Below, piece after piece: positions 1 to 8,955 of a DNA stretch of 33,422 nt. A model generated the notes under the pieces. It was not told the DNA's origin. It saw only the letters and a program-made list of their open reading frames with translations, and did not search any database. Each line of letters starts with the position of its first letter. The stretch's first letter is position 1. Origin of the DNA: Crocinitomix sp. GTDB taxonomy: Bacteria; Bacteroidota; Bacteroidia; Flavobacteriales_D; Crocinitomicaceae. The stretch lies in the NCBI GenBank assembly GCA_013138735.1, contig WTCE01000103.1:1-33422 (forward strand), read 5' to 3'. The position numbers were made by a program, and so were the translations under genes.

Positions 1-2
1 TA

Positions 3-25
3 TTGGATTATCCCTTTAAGTCGTC
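3..25 (+). repeat. Left terminal inverted repeat of the IS1595 element
   Basis: Starts TTGGATTA and ends TTAAGTCGTC, matching the complement of 977-999 at 18 of 23 positions. Confidence 0.8.
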
Positions 26-80
26 AGAACGTAAATAGCTTACGTTTTGCTGCATTAGATTTGGTCAAAACTTAAATTTT

Positions 81-986
81 ATGGCTAAAAAAGATTTTAC
101 AATATTTGATTTGATGGCACGATTCCCAGATGAAAAGAGCTGTATCATTTATCTATCAGAACAAAAGTGGGCTTCGGGCTACTGTTGCATCAAATGTGGC
201 TCTACCAAGAATAAACAAGGGAAGAAAAAAGATAATAAACGTTGTAAAACCTGTGGCTATGAAGAGTCACCGACTTCCAATACATTGTTCCACAAGATAA
301 AATTTCCTTTGCAAAAGGCATTTTACATCTGTTATCAATTAAGTGTAAACAAAAAAGGTATGTCTACTTTGGAATTAAGTAGGCAGTATGGTTTAAGTCA
401 AAAAACATGCTGGTTTTTTAAGCGAAAAGTTCAAAAAGCAATGGTAAGCAGTGATGCTCACCCACTGGAGGATGTTTTGGAAATAGATGAATTCTCAATA
501 GGCTCGCATGAAAAAGAGAAGCCTGGACGATCTGATGGCAAGAAGAAGAAAGTAATATTAGGGGTCGAAATAGTCCTCAATAAAAAAGAAAAACTAACAA
601 TCGGAAGGGCTTATTCTCGTGTGATAGATGATTATTCAACTCAGAGTTTTAAACCATTTTTTGAAGAAAAAATAAATGCTAAATCTACTATATTTACTGA
701 CTTATGGAGTTCATACAAACCGTTGTCAAATAAATATGACATAAATCAAGAAAAATCGAATAATGGTGAGAGCATGAAACTATTACATACACACATAATG
801 AACATGAAGGGATGGCTCAGAGGGATTCACCACCATATATCAACCAAACATGCGCAATGTTATATGGACGAATATCATTTTAAGTTCAACAGACGTTTGA
901 ATTTAGAGAACTGCTTCGATAAACTTATTCTTGGAATGACTAAAAACGAATGGTTTAGCTACAAAATGGCTTCGCAGACGACTTAA
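81..986 (+). CDS. IS1595-family (ISXO2-like) transposase
   Basis: DDE-type transposase of 301 residues that catalyses cut-and-join movement of its own element. The N-terminal third carries a zinc ribbon (Cys36, Cys39, Cys55, Cys58), as usual in this family. A helix-turn-helix-like stretch follows at about 92-115. The ISXO2-like catalytic domain shows LEIDEFSIG (Asp136), IFTDLWSSY (Asp207) and the end motif YMDEYHFKFNRR (Glu264) after the HH pair near 250. Length is normal and no frameshift is seen, so it is probably functional. ATG at 81 follows the left inverted repeat by 55 bases. The TAA stop overlaps the right inverted repeat. Confidence 0.93.
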   Translation: MAKKDFTIFDLMARFPDEKSCIIYLSEQKWASGYCCIKCGSTKNKQGKKKDNKRCKTCGYEESPTSNTLFHKIKFPLQKAFYICYQLSVNKKGMSTLELSRQYGLSQKTCWFFKRKVQKAMVSSDAHPLEDVLEIDEFSIGSHEKEKPGRSDGKKKKVILGVEIVLNKKEKLTIGRAYSRVIDDYSTQSFKPFFEEKINAKSTIFTDLWSSYKPLSNKYDINQEKSNNGESMKLLHTHIMNMKGWLRGIHHHISTKHAQCYMDEYHFKFNRRLNLENCFDKLILGMTKNEWFSYKMASQTT

Positions 987-999
987 GTAATTAATCCAA
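977..999 (-). repeat. Right terminal inverted repeat of the IS1595 element
   Basis: Complement of the left repeat at 18 of 23 positions. It contains the last codons and the TAA stop (984-986) of the transposase gene. Confidence 0.8.
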
Positions 1000-1154
1000 C
1001 TAAATTAAATTCTAGACCTAGAAAACGATTTGGGTATGAAAACCCTATATTTATGATGGAAAAATTATTGTTTAACCAAGAAGTTGCATTTGTAACTTGA
1101 ATTCAGCAAGTTTCAAAACTGCCAAAGGAGGATTTAAAATTTTACAATGTTAGA

Positions 1155-1607
1155 TTGATTTACAATGATTTGAAAAAGAATAAAACACCGAAACAAAAAC
1201 GAATCTTAAAACACGCTAAAGCCCCAGAAGAGAGAGCTTTACTTTTTGAAGTATTAAATAAATTCAATAAAATTGAATTATTCCCAGATGAATTTTTGAC
1301 GAGAGAAAAGGCATCAGAAAGTTATCTGTCAAATTGGCTTTATCAACATGAAGAATACGATAGTTTACCGGATGACATTCATTGCGTCGAAAATTCAGAA
1401 TTAAATGATCGCTTAATTGTATTCAAATTTAAAAGCAATGAACCACACTTTCTTGCCAACAAAGGTTGGGTTTATGGTTACGTAGGCTATAATTTTTCAA
1501 ATGATAAACCTTACGGGAAACCAGATCTTTTAATGAGTGATTTTGATAATGTTATGCTGACTTTAGATGAATGCTTGAAAATTTTAGAGGAAACTTTATC
1601 CGGATGA
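1155..1607 (+). CDS. Unknown protein, possibly 5'-truncated
   Basis: A charged, probably cytoplasmic protein of about 150 residues, with no signal peptide or membrane segment. I do not recognise the family. The frame has no ATG at its front: it is open from 1101 and the first usual start is TTG at 1155. A strong AAAGGAGG lies at 1124-1131, but the ATG it would serve (1147) meets a stop after three codons in another frame. Short open pieces between the IS right end and this gene (1009-1053 and 1053-1100) also look like coding debris. The 5' end may therefore have decayed or been cut when the IS inserted. Coding character is better in the second half (WVYGYVGYNFS, then an Asp/Leu-rich end). Confidence 0.5.
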   Translation: MIYNDLKKNKTPKQKRILKHAKAPEERALLFEVLNKFNKIELFPDEFLTREKASESYLSNWLYQHEEYDSLPDDIHCVENSELNDRLIVFKFKSNEPHFLANKGWVYGYVGYNFSNDKPYGKPDLLMSDFDNVMLTLDECLKILEETLSG

Positions 1608-1644
1608 TTTAGTGACTTTAATGAGCCATTAACTATTTAAAGTT

Positions 1645-2262
1645 TCAAAAAGCCCCCAACTCTTTCCCCAAATTCTCCCTCGCTTCAACTTCATACAATT
1701 CTACAAAATGTGCCGTCTTAAATAACCGCTCCATCTCCAAAAAGTGCATCAACACTTTCTTACGACCAGGTTTATACAATAAATTCGGGTAAATTTTATA
1801 CTCTTTTCGGATGGCTTTAGTATAGGCTTCGTATGTCTCCCAATTTTTGCCTAAAATCGATAAATCCGCATCTGTAAACAGGTTGGCGTCTTGGTCGTCC
1901 ATTATAGCGTGGGATTTTGTAGCAATTATCTGCATCTTGCAACGCTCCACCTGCTCTTTTGGATATGCAATTTCTGACAACCGCTTCACAGCCAAATCAG
2001 CACTGCGTTCTTCATTGTCCTGCTTGCGAACATTATAAACAATATCATGATAAAACACGGCCCATGAAACAGTGTTCCAGTCATCAATTTGATCCTTGAC
2101 CTGTTCTAATTCAAGAAATAAATTCTCTAAATGTGTCAGGTTATGATAAATGCGATTTTTATTCGAATGCGCCGCCTCAATTTCCGCCCAATATGCATTC
2201 GCCAACCCCGCATCTGCAGTTTGCCGCCCAATGAGTTCAAAAAAACGAGTTTTTAATTCCAC
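1645..2262 (-). CDS. Predicted metal-dependent HD-superfamily phosphohydrolase (COG4339-like)
   Basis: Soluble 205-residue protein with the pattern of the COG4339 HD-like family. It has RIYHNLTHLE (His40, His44), FYHDIVYN (His72-Asp73) and FTDADLSILG (Asp131, Asp133), which would hold one or two metal ions. The family is predicted to hydrolyse phosphate esters or nucleotides; the substrate is unknown. The start ATG at 2262 gives the usual family length. It lies 92 bases downstream of lon on the same strand, with a small tandem repeat between them, so co-transcription is uncertain. The plus-strand gene ending at 1607 converges on it. Confidence 0.85.
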   Translation of the reverse strand: MELKTRFFELIGRQTADAGLANAYWAEIEAAHSNKNRIYHNLTHLENLFLELEQVKDQIDDWNTVSWAVFYHDIVYNVRKQDNEERSADLAVKRLSEIAYPKEQVERCKMQIIATKSHAIMDDQDANLFTDADLSILGKNWETYEAYTKAIRKEYKIYPNLLYKPGRKKVLMHFLEMERLFKTAHFVELYEVEARENLGKELGAF

Positions 2263-2303
2263 AACATTTTTTTTCTAAAAGACTAACGACAACATCATCT
2301 AAT

Positions 2304-2345
2304 AGCGAAGCGATCTAAGTACCAACAGCGAAGTGATCTAAGTAC
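2304..2345. repeat. Two-copy tandem repeat between lon and the HD gene
   Basis: AGCGAAGYGATCTAAGTAC occurs at 2304-2322 and again at 2327-2345, with one difference and a four-base spacer. No function is evident. It may be a decayed copy of a dispersed element. Confidence 0.7.
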
Positions 2346-2354
2346 TAAAAAAAA

Positions 2355-4802
2355 CTAATCAATAACCTTCGCATTACTAACCTTCACCTTCAATAAAGCA
2401 ATGGTCAAAACTTCATCCATAGTTTTCACATAGTGGAATTTCAAGCCTTTCAAATAACTTTGATCAATATCTAAGATGTCTTTTTCGTTCTTTGCAGAAA
2501 GAATAATTTCTTTGATATTAGCACGTCTAGCTGCCAAAATTTTCTCTTTGATTCCGCCTACAGGCAATACAGCGCCGCGTAAGGTGATTTCGCCAGTCAT
2601 GGCTAAGTATTTACGGACTTTGCGTTGTGTAAACGCTGAGGTAATAGCTGTTAGCATTGTAATTCCGGCAGATGGTCCATCTTTTGGAGTAGCTCCTTCT
2701 GGAACGTGAACGTGTACATCCCATTTGTCAAAAACAAGTGGGTCTACGCCAAATTCTTCAGCATTGGCTTTTAAATATTGGTGGGCCAATACAGCTGATT
2801 CTTTCATTACATCTCCTAAATTCCCCGTTAAGGTTAATTTTCCTTTTCCTTTAGATAAGCTGGTTTCAATGTATAGAATGTCACCGCCAATTTGTGTCCA
2901 AGCCAAGCCTGTCACTACACCTGCAAATTCATTTCCAAAATATTTGTCTTTGCCATGCGCAGGACCTAATATTTTAGCCAACTGATCTTCGGTTACTTTT
3001 GCCGTATATTTTTCTTCCATGGCAATTTCTTTTGCCCGGTTTCTGATTACGGCTGCAATGCGTTTTTCTAAACCACGTACACCCGATTCTCCTGTATATT
3101 CTTCAACAATTATTTCAATTAACTTGGGAGAAATACTGATGTCTTTTTTCGTGATACCATGTGCTGCTAATTGCTTTGGTACTAAATGACGTTTGGCAAT
3201 TTCAACTTTCTCTTCTACCGTATAACCGTTCACTTCTATAATTTCCATTCGGTCGCGCAATGGCCCTTGAATGGTGCTTAAATTATTGGCTGTAGCAATG
3301 AATAAGACACTCGAAAGGTCATAATCCAATTCCACAAAATTATCGTTGAAGGTTGCGTTTTGTTCCGGATCAAGTACTTCTAATAAAGCAGATGACGGAT
3401 CGCCTTGATTTCCTCTTCCTACTTTGTCAATTTCATCTAATACAAAAACAGGATTGGATGTTTTAGCTTTTTTAATGTTCTGTAAAATTCGACCTGGCAT
3501 AGCACCAATATAGGTTCTTCTATGTCCTCTAATCTCTGCTTCGTCATGCACACCGCCCAATGACATTCTCACGTATTTGCGTCCTAATGCTTCTGCAACA
3601 GATTTCCCTAATGAAGTTTTACCAACTCCAGGAGGTCCGTATAGGCAAAGAATAGGGGACTTCATATCTTTTTTCAACTTGATCACTGCCAAGTATTCTA
3701 AAATCCGATTCTTTACCTTGTCCAATCCAAAATGATCGCGATCTAGTATTTTCTTTGCACGCCTTAGGTTGAAATTATCGTCTGACATTTCATTCCATGG
3801 CAAATCTAATAACAAGTCAATATAATTGATTTGAACTGAGAATTCAGCCCCTTGAGGATTCATTCTGCCCAATTTTTTTAATTCTTTATCAAAAGTTTTT
3901 TGAACCTTTTTCGGCCATTTTTTAGCTTTGGCTCTTTTTTCAAAATTCTTAATCTCACTCTCACCCGGATTTTCACCTAATTCATCTTGAATCGTTCTAA
4001 TTTGCTGATTTAAGAAATACTCCCTTTGTTGGCGATCCATGTCAATTTTAACCTTGGTTTGGATCTCATTCTTCATCTTCAACATCTGTATTTCTACAGA
4101 CAAGTGGCCAATGACTTTTTCAATACGTTCAGTGATAGAATTGATTTCTAAAACTTCTTGTTTTTTCTCTACTTCAGAGCTCAGGTTAGAAGCTACAAAA
4201 TTTACTAAAAACGTAGGGCTTTCAATGTTCTTAATCGCAAAAGTCGCTTCAGAAGGAATGTTCGGCGATTGTTTAATAATGCGCATGGCCATTTCCTTCA
4301 TAGAATCAACCAAGGCTTTATTCTTATCCTTTGTGACATCTACTTTTTCATCAGTCAAACCTTTTACAACAGCTTTAAAATAAGGCGTTTCTTCAACGAA
4401 TTCGCTCACTTCAAAACGTCTTTTTCCCTGAATGATAACAGTAGTGCTACCATCAGGCATTTTAAGTCGTTTAAGTATTCTTGCTACCGTTCCAATTCTG
4501 TTTAAATCATCCGCAACAGGATCTTCAACCTCCGTCTTTTTTTGAGAGATTACCCCAATCGTCTTATTTCCTTTATAAGCATCTTCAATTAGCTTGATAG
4601 ATTTATCTCTACCAATCGTAATTGGAATGACAACTCCTGGAAATAATACATTATTACGGAGTGGTAAAATAGGTAACAAATCAGGAATTGATTCTTTGTT
4701 TAATGAATCCTCTTCTTCTTCAGAAATTAAAGGAATAAACTCAGCTTCTTGATCTAATATATTTGATAAGGCGAATAATTCACCCATTGTCGAGTCAGAC
4801 AT
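2355..4802 (-). CDS. lon: ATP-dependent endopeptidase Lon
   Basis: Full-length (815 residues) cytoplasmic AAA+ serine protease that unfolds and degrades misfolded and regulatory proteins. The N-terminal LON substrate-binding domain starts near [11 protein letters not shown] (about 46-56), followed by a coiled linker. The AAA+ module has Walker A GPPGVGKT (about 388-395) and a Walker B region around VFVLDEIDK. The C-terminal protease domain carries the Ser-Lys dyad: Ser711 in DGPSAGITM and Lys754 in GGIKEKIL. All key residues are present. ATG at 4802 gives a short acidic leader before the LON domain. A dyad just upstream (4817-4829) may be an operator. Confidence 0.98.
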   Translation of the reverse strand: MSDSTMGELFALSNILDQEAEFIPLISEEEEDSLNKESIPDLLPILPLRNNVLFPGVVIPITIGRDKSIKLIEDAYKGNKTIGVISQKKTEVEDPVADDLNRIGTVARILKRLKMPDGSTTVIIQGKRRFEVSEFVEETPYFKAVVKGLTDEKVDVTKDKNKALVDSMKEMAMRIIKQSPNIPSEATFAIKNIESPTFLVNFVASNLSSEVEKKQEVLEINSITERIEKVIGHLSVEIQMLKMKNEIQTKVKIDMDRQQREYFLNQQIRTIQDELGENPGESEIKNFEKRAKAKKWPKKVQKTFDKELKKLGRMNPQGAEFSVQINYIDLLLDLPWNEMSDDNFNLRRAKKILDRDHFGLDKVKNRILEYLAVIKLKKDMKSPILCLYGPPGVGKTSLGKSVAEALGRKYVRMSLGGVHDEAEIRGHRRTYIGAMPGRILQNIKKAKTSNPVFVLDEIDKVGRGNQGDPSSALLEVLDPEQNATFNDNFVELDYDLSSVLFIATANNLSTIQGPLRDRMEIIEVNGYTVEEKVEIAKRHLVPKQLAAHGITKKDISISPKLIEIIVEEYTGESGVRGLEKRIAAVIRNRAKEIAMEEKYTAKVTEDQLAKILGPAHGKDKYFGNEFAGVVTGLAWTQIGGDILYIETSLSKGKGKLTLTGNLGDVMKESAVLAHQYLKANAEEFGVDPLVFDKWDVHVHVPEGATPKDGPSAGITMLTAITSAFTQRKVRKYLAMTGEITLRGAVLPVGGIKEKILAARRANIKEIILSAKNEKDILDIDQSYLKGLKFHYVKTMDEVLTIALLKVKVSNAKVID

Positions 4803-4816
4803 TTTTTCAGTTTTTT

Positions 4817-4829
4817 TGTCAATTTGGCA
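4817..4829 (-). promoter_or_regulatory. Possible stress operator before lon
   Basis: On the coding strand this reads TGCCAAATTGACA, a near-perfect dyad (TGnCAA / TTGnCA) 14 bases before the lon ATG. A loose -7-like box, TACGTTTTG, lies further upstream. A heat-shock or stress role is inferred from lon's usual regulation, not shown. Confidence 0.3.
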
Positions 4830-4920
4830 CGTCAGATTCTAATTTGCACTTTTTGTCTGTCAAAACGTACTTAGAAACCTCTTGTAGCCGTTAGTTTTCT
4901 AATACACCCTAATAGTTCAA

Positions 4921-6081
4921 TCACTGTGCCAAACGATCGAAGAGATATGTTAAAATTTCTTTATCTCCTTCGGTTAGATTTTTGCCACGGCGTTGCATCA
5001 TGTTTTCTGCCACTTGAAATGCTTTGTCCTTGTTAAACTTCGCCGTTTTTTCAACGCCACCCCACGTAAATGATGGAATGTACTTTGGAGGAAATCCTGC
5101 TCCAAATATATTAGCGCTTACACCAACGACAGTTGCTGTATTGAACATGGTGTTAATACCTGTTTTTGAATGATCGCCCATTAAAAGGCCGCAGAAGAGT
5201 ATGTCAGTACTTTCAATTTGATTCGTTTCATAAGAGTAGACCTTAACATTTGAGTAATTGTTTTTTAAATTACTTGAATTGCTATCTGCACCGATATTGC
5301 ACCATTCTCCAATTACAGAATTCCCTAAGAATCCGTCATGCCCTTTATTCGAGTAAGATTGAAAAATACAATTCGAAACTTCTCCGCCTACTTTACATTC
5401 TGGGCCAATAGTGGTGGCACCATATATTTTAGCTCCCATTTTTACGACAGCTTTTTCGCACAAAGCAAAAGGTCCTCTAATAATTGCGCCCTCCATTACT
5501 TCAGCGTTCTTACCAATATATATAGGTCCTGTTGAAGCATTTAAAATAGCATGTTCAACTTTGGCACCTTCTTCAATAAATATGTTTTCCGGGTTTGTGG
5601 TTCGATTACTGGCGTTTAACGGCTGACTTGTTCTGTTTTTTGTTATTACTTGAAAGTCCTTAATCGAAGCTTGGCTATTACGCTCAAAAATATGCCATGG
5701 CTTCTCAATTAAGCAAGTATATTCAATGGCTAAGTTTATTGTTTTTTCTTCAATACATCCTTTTTGCGCAATCTTGTCACTGTGTGAATATAGGGCTTCC
5801 CCTTTTTTGAGGTTTAGAACCGCTTCAACTAATTCAGGACTTGCTTTGTAATTACCTGCAATTGTGATACTCTCGTCATTTGGTATGCCTTCTTTGAATT
5901 TAGCATAAAGATAAGCCTCCGTCAAGTACGCCGTTTCATAGTCAACATTATACGCATCAAAATAATATTCCCAAGATTCTCGAATCGTCATAATTCCAAA
6001 CCTTATTTCCGCCACGGGACGTGTTAAAGTAAATGGGGCTAAACTTTTGTGTAATCCGTTGTCGTTGAAAATTATTTGCAT
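4921..6081 (-). CDS. GlmU-like sugar nucleotidyltransferase/acyltransferase (TIGR03991-type)
   Basis: 386 residues. The N-terminus (IIFNDNGLHKSLAPFTLTRP, then VAEIRFGIMTIRESW) fits the Bacteroidota-restricted GlmU-like family rather than classical GlmU: the standard nucleotide-binding signature is replaced. The C-terminal half (about 170-330) is a left-handed beta-helix of hexapeptide repeats (for example PIYIGKNAEVMEGAIIRGPF), as in acyltransferases. In this phylum it is thought to make UDP-N-acetylglucosamine for peptidoglycan and LPS; that role is inferred from the family. ATG at 6081 sits only 14 bases after the rpmE2 terminator, so its mRNA leader must be very short or come from read-through. 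Confidence 0.85.
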   Translation of the reverse strand: MQIIFNDNGLHKSLAPFTLTRPVAEIRFGIMTIRESWEYYFDAYNVDYETAYLTEAYLYAKFKEGIPNDESITIAGNYKASPELVEAVLNLKKGEALYSHSDKIAQKGCIEEKTINLAIEYTCLIEKPWHIFERNSQASIKDFQVITKNRTSQPLNASNRTTNPENIFIEEGAKVEHAILNASTGPIYIGKNAEVMEGAIIRGPFALCEKAVVKMGAKIYGATTIGPECKVGGEVSNCIFQSYSNKGHDGFLGNSVIGEWCNIGADSNSSNLKNNYSNVKVYSYETNQIESTDILFCGLLMGDHSKTGINTMFNTATVVGVSANIFGAGFPPKYIPSFTWGGVEKTAKFNKDKAFQVAENMMQRRGKNLTEGDKEILTYLFDRLAQ

Positions 6082-6094
6082 AAAAAAAAGGATA

Positions 6095-6129
6095 TAAAAA
6101 AACCCGTATCAACAATGTTAATACGGGTT
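6095..6129 (-). terminator. Rho-independent terminator after rpmE2
   Basis: AACCCGTAT (6101-6109) pairs perfectly with ATACGGGTT (6121-6129) across an 11-base loop. On the minus strand the stem is followed directly by a T run. It lies 19 bases past the rpmE2 stop and just before the GlmU-like start. Confidence 0.9.
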
Positions 6130-6147
6130 ACTAAGTTATAAAAATTT

Positions 6148-6408
6148 TTATGATTTCTTCATGTTCTTACCGTAACGGTTCTTGAACTTATCAATTCTAC
6201 CCGCGGTATCTACAAACTGCATTTTACCAGTAAAGAAAGGATGTGATTCTGAAGAGATATCCAATTTAATTAAAGGATACTCATTTCCGTCTTCCCAAGC
6301 TTCTGTTTCGTTTGAACTAGCACAAGAGCTAGATATAAATTTGTAGCCGTTAGACATATCCTTGAAAACAACTAATCTGTATTCTTCTGGATGGATTCCC
6401 TTTTTCAT
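6148..6408 (-). CDS. rpmE2: 50S ribosomal protein L31, type B
   Basis: 86-residue L31 of the long, zinc-free type B form. It has the usual start [19 protein letters not shown] and the [20 protein letters not shown] core, followed by a basic end ([12 protein letters not shown]). The zinc-binding cysteine pattern of type A L31 is absent, as expected. It binds the large subunit near the central protuberance. It appears to be a single-gene transcript with its own promoter (6457-6487) and terminator (6095-6129). Confidence 0.96.
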   Translation of the reverse strand: MKKGIHPEEYRLVVFKDMSNGYKFISSSCASSNETEAWEDGNEYPLIKLDISSESHPFFTGKMQFVDTAGRIDKFKNRYGKNMKKS

Positions 6409-6456
6409 CTTATTTTATTTTAATTTCGTCTTTTCTTAATTATGATTTCACTGTAT

Positions 6457-6487
6457 GAAACATACTTGTGCAAAATCGAGGTGCAAA
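6457..6487 (-). promoter_or_regulatory. Candidate Bacteroidota promoter for rpmE2
   Basis: On the minus strand TTTG (6487-6484) is followed after 19 bases by TATGTTTC (6464-6457), close to the -33 TTTG / -7 TAnnTTTG pattern of the housekeeping sigma in this phylum. It leaves a leader of roughly 45 bases. Confidence 0.5.
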
Positions 6488-6553
6488 TTTAGTATTTTTT
6501 TTTTAATCAAGATTATTTTCTGCAATAAAATAAAAAAACTAAAATTACGTAAT

Positions 6554-6561
6554 TACATTTG
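6554..6561 (+). promoter_or_regulatory. -7 box for the beta-helix lipoprotein gene
   Basis: TACATTTG matches TAnnTTTG exactly, 18 bases before the ATG at 6580. No convincing -33 element is seen. Confidence 0.45.
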
Positions 6562-6579
6562 TACAACCATTAATAAATT

Positions 6580-7959
6580 ATGCGATTAGTTCTATTTTCT
6601 TTCTTTCTTCTACTGGCCGGAATTTCTGTTTCTTGCAAAAAGGATAAAGGCTTCACGAAAAATCACTTGGATTTTTCGCAAGACACCTTGTTGTTTGATA
6701 CAGTTTTTACTACAGTAGGTTCCACAACAGAACGCTTTAAGATCTATAATAACAATACGGGCACCATTAATATTGACGAGATTCAGTTAATGGGTGGTGA
6801 GGATTCGCCTTTCAGAATTAATTTTGACGGAGTTCCAGGAGTCTATCATGAAAATATTGAATTAGAAGGAAAAGATTCACTCTATGGTTTTGTGGAAGTG
6901 ACCTTAGAAGTCAATAATGTATCTAACCCATTAGTCATTTCAGATTCAATTCGGTTTTTAACCAATGGCGTTAATCAATATTTAAAATTAGATGTTTGGG
7001 GGCAAGATGCTTATTTCCATGCAAATGAATTGGTAGGAGATCATATTGAGTTATGGCTAAATGATAAACCTCATGTCTTGTATGGGATTGTTGCCTGCGG
7101 TTTTCCAGGCTTAGATTCAAATAAAATCTTAACTATACCGGCGGGAACTCAAATTCATGGGCATAAGGACGCGCAGTTGATTGTTTATAAGAGTACACTC
7201 AACATTACAGGTGATTATGGAAATGAAGTTGTTTTCCAAGGAGATCGATTAGAAAGTTTTTACGATAACGTTTCGGGACAATGGACTGGAATTCGAATGA
7301 TTGAAGCCAGTACGAGTTCAATTAATTATGCCATTATTAAAAATGGTGCCGTTGGTTTACAGGTAGACAGCACGCAATCAGCGTTGACATTGAACTTAAC
7401 CAATACGATAATTGACAATTCTAACTTCTTTAATTTACTACTCGTTGCAAGTCCAAATGTGTTGGCAGAAAATTGTCAATTTGGCAAGGCAGGAAGCTCG
7501 TCTGGTTTTTTCTTCGCAGGCGGAACGTATAATTTCAGACATTGTAATTTTGTCAACTATTGGACCGGCGGTAGAGGAGGAGCAGCTTTTAAAATTAAGA
7601 ACTACTATACTTTTGAAAACACAACCTATGTTAGTAGCATTATAGACTCCAGGTTTGACAATTGTATTTTCTATGGCAACGCTGCAAATGAAATTGATAT
7701 CGATACTTTAGAAGGATTAACAATGGATTTTGAATTTAACGCATCCTTAATGAAGCGAGAAGAAATTTATGAGTATTCAAATTATTCCCCATCCGTAATT
7801 TGGAATGTAAATCCTTTATTTATAGATCCAAGTTTAGAAGATTTTCATTTAGACATTGGTTCTCCACTCAGAAATGTCGGTGATCCATCCTATTCAAATG
7901 CTGCCGATATAGAAGGCGTTTCCAGAACTACACCGAATATTGGATTGTACGAGTTGTAA
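6580..7959 (+). CDS. Right-handed beta-helix lipoprotein
   Basis: 459-residue envelope lipoprotein. A signal peptide ends in a lipobox with the acylated Cys at residue 19 (GISVSCKKD). Residues 25-150 look like an immunoglobulin-like beta domain (TTERFKIYNNNTGTINIDEI). From about 160 to 370 there are parallel beta-helix features: an opening of the type LTIPAGTQIHGHKDAQLIVY, then short repeats with Asn ladders. The protein closes with LIDPSLEDFHLDIGSPL-like and NIGLYEL segments, common at the ends of such cell-surface proteins. The substrate or partner is unknown. It has its own -7 box, and no neighbouring gene shares its transcript. Confidence 0.8.
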   Translation: MRLVLFSFFLLLAGISVSCKKDKGFTKNHLDFSQDTLLFDTVFTTVGSTTERFKIYNNNTGTINIDEIQLMGGEDSPFRINFDGVPGVYHENIELEGKDSLYGFVEVTLEVNNVSNPLVISDSIRFLTNGVNQYLKLDVWGQDAYFHANELVGDHIELWLNDKPHVLYGIVACGFPGLDSNKILTIPAGTQIHGHKDAQLIVYKSTLNITGDYGNEVVFQGDRLESFYDNVSGQWTGIRMIEASTSSINYAIIKNGAVGLQVDSTQSALTLNLTNTIIDNSNFFNLLLVASPNVLAENCQFGKAGSSSGFFFAGGTYNFRHCNFVNYWTGGRGGAAFKIKNYYTFENTTYVSSIIDSRFDNCIFYGNAANEIDIDTLEGLTMDFEFNASLMKREEIYEYSNYSPSVIWNVNPLFIDPSLEDFHLDIGSPLRNVGDPSYSNAADIEGVSRTTPNIGLYEL

Positions 7960-8566
7960 GGAGAGTAGGTTTATCAGCTTCCTAGAGTTCTTTATTATGC
8001 AAAATTTAGATTAGGATTATATTTATTTCTAGTAAAATATACCAATCTACATGGCTTTTCAATTCAACTTTATGCCTTTGCTTGTTCCAGCGGTCAATGG
8101 CGTTCCGTTCGAAAAGTGATTTCATCAAAACCTGTGATTAGGGAGTAGGGAAGCTCCGTAGGAGATCACCTGACCGAACTTATTACAGGGGAAGGTGCAA
8201 TTGATTTTCGAATGGGCCTCTAAAGTGTCAAGCCCTGCTAGGGAGACTTTTTTTCGCGTGTCGCCAAAGCTTTAGCGGAGGGACTGGTACTTTTTGGTCG
8301 AGCAAAAAGTACAAAATATTCATTCAATCCCTTGAAGTTGAACTTTAAAGCAAAAGTTAATTAATGGAACACAGTCCCGATCGCTGTCGGGAACGCAGAT
8401 TTACGCGAATTTTTTATTATTAATGTAAGGCCCGAACTCTGAATGTCAGGGTTTCGAACAGCAGTAATTAAATTCAGATAGTTTTCGGAACCAGCGAAGA
8501 ATGCCTTAATAAATATAAGAAAGTCTATTGAAAAATAATGAGGACGCTAAGCGTTACAGGATTCTA
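7960..8566. other. Gene-free region with hairpins
   Basis: About 600 bases with no convincing reading frame or known RNA. It holds a perfect hairpin at 8287-8312 and a smaller one near 8375 (TCCCGA/TCGGGA). ACGCAGATTTACGCG-type sequence at about 8393 resembles scattered intergenic sequence of this phylum. It may be decayed mobile DNA. Confidence 0.6.
8287..8312. repeat. Perfect hairpin GTACTTTTTG / CAAAAAGTAC
   Basis: Ten-base perfect stem with a six-base loop (GTCGAG), not followed by a T run on the plus strand. It resembles small palindromic intergenic elements rather than a terminator. Confidence 0.65.
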
Positions 8567-8899
8567 CTAAAAAATAACAATTTCCTGAATCGAAATTGAA
8601 AGCTCACCTGTAAAAGAGAATTCGCGATAAGCATAAAGCCTTACTTCATAAACACCTGGCTCGCTAAAGCTTTGTGTAAACACCAGATCAGATGAAGACA
8701 CCGTGTTTTCAGGAGAGCCAGCCGGTCCAGTGAAAAACCAAGCCTGGCTTAATGTATGGCTTGAACAAGATGTGAAAGTAATAGGTGTTCCTACACTAAC
8801 GCTTGTTTCGCTAATCTCCATACAAGCGTTTGGCTGCTTTGTGCAGCTAAAGGCTAAAATTGAAATAAGGGAGAATAAAAGAATAAACTTTCTATGCAT
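8567..8899 (-). CDS. Small PKD-like lipoprotein
   Basis: 110 residues. The signal peptide ends in ILAFSC, so Cys19 is the likely lipid anchor. The mature part is a single beta-sandwich domain resembling PKD: SVSVGTPITFTSCSS near the front, then the turn FSEPGVYEVRLYAY close to the end, which corresponds to the usual PKD closing strand. It is probably surface or periplasmic; function is unknown. It lies downstream of the SanA-like gene on the same strand with a 56-base gap, so the two could share a transcript. A gene-free region follows. Confidence 0.7.
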   Translation of the reverse strand: MHRKFILLFSLISILAFSCTKQPNACMEISETSVSVGTPITFTSCSSHTLSQAWFFTGPAGSPENTVSSSDLVFTQSFSEPGVYEVRLYAYREFSFTGELSISIQEIVIF

Positions 8900-8955
8900 T
8901 TTTCGCGAAACTTTCCCACGAATTTATAAAAGAACTTTTGATATCCAATAAATGT

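Larger units (their letters stand above)
3..999 (+). mobile_element. Complete IS1595-family insertion sequence
   Basis: The element is bounded by imperfect 23-base terminal inverted repeats at 3-25 and 977-999. The outer 8 bases (TTGGATTA) and the inner 10 (TTAAGTCGTC) match exactly, and the 5 central bases differ. It holds one transposase gene. Only two bases lie outside the left end, so a target-site duplication cannot be checked. The transposase stop codon lies inside the right repeat. Size and one-gene layout fit the IS1595 group. Both ends and the full reading frame are present, so it looks recently active. Confidence 0.85.

Noticed and set aside
4039-4383. Plus-strand open frames inside lon
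   Set aside because: Lon is complete with all catalytic residues; opposite-strand frames are by-products.
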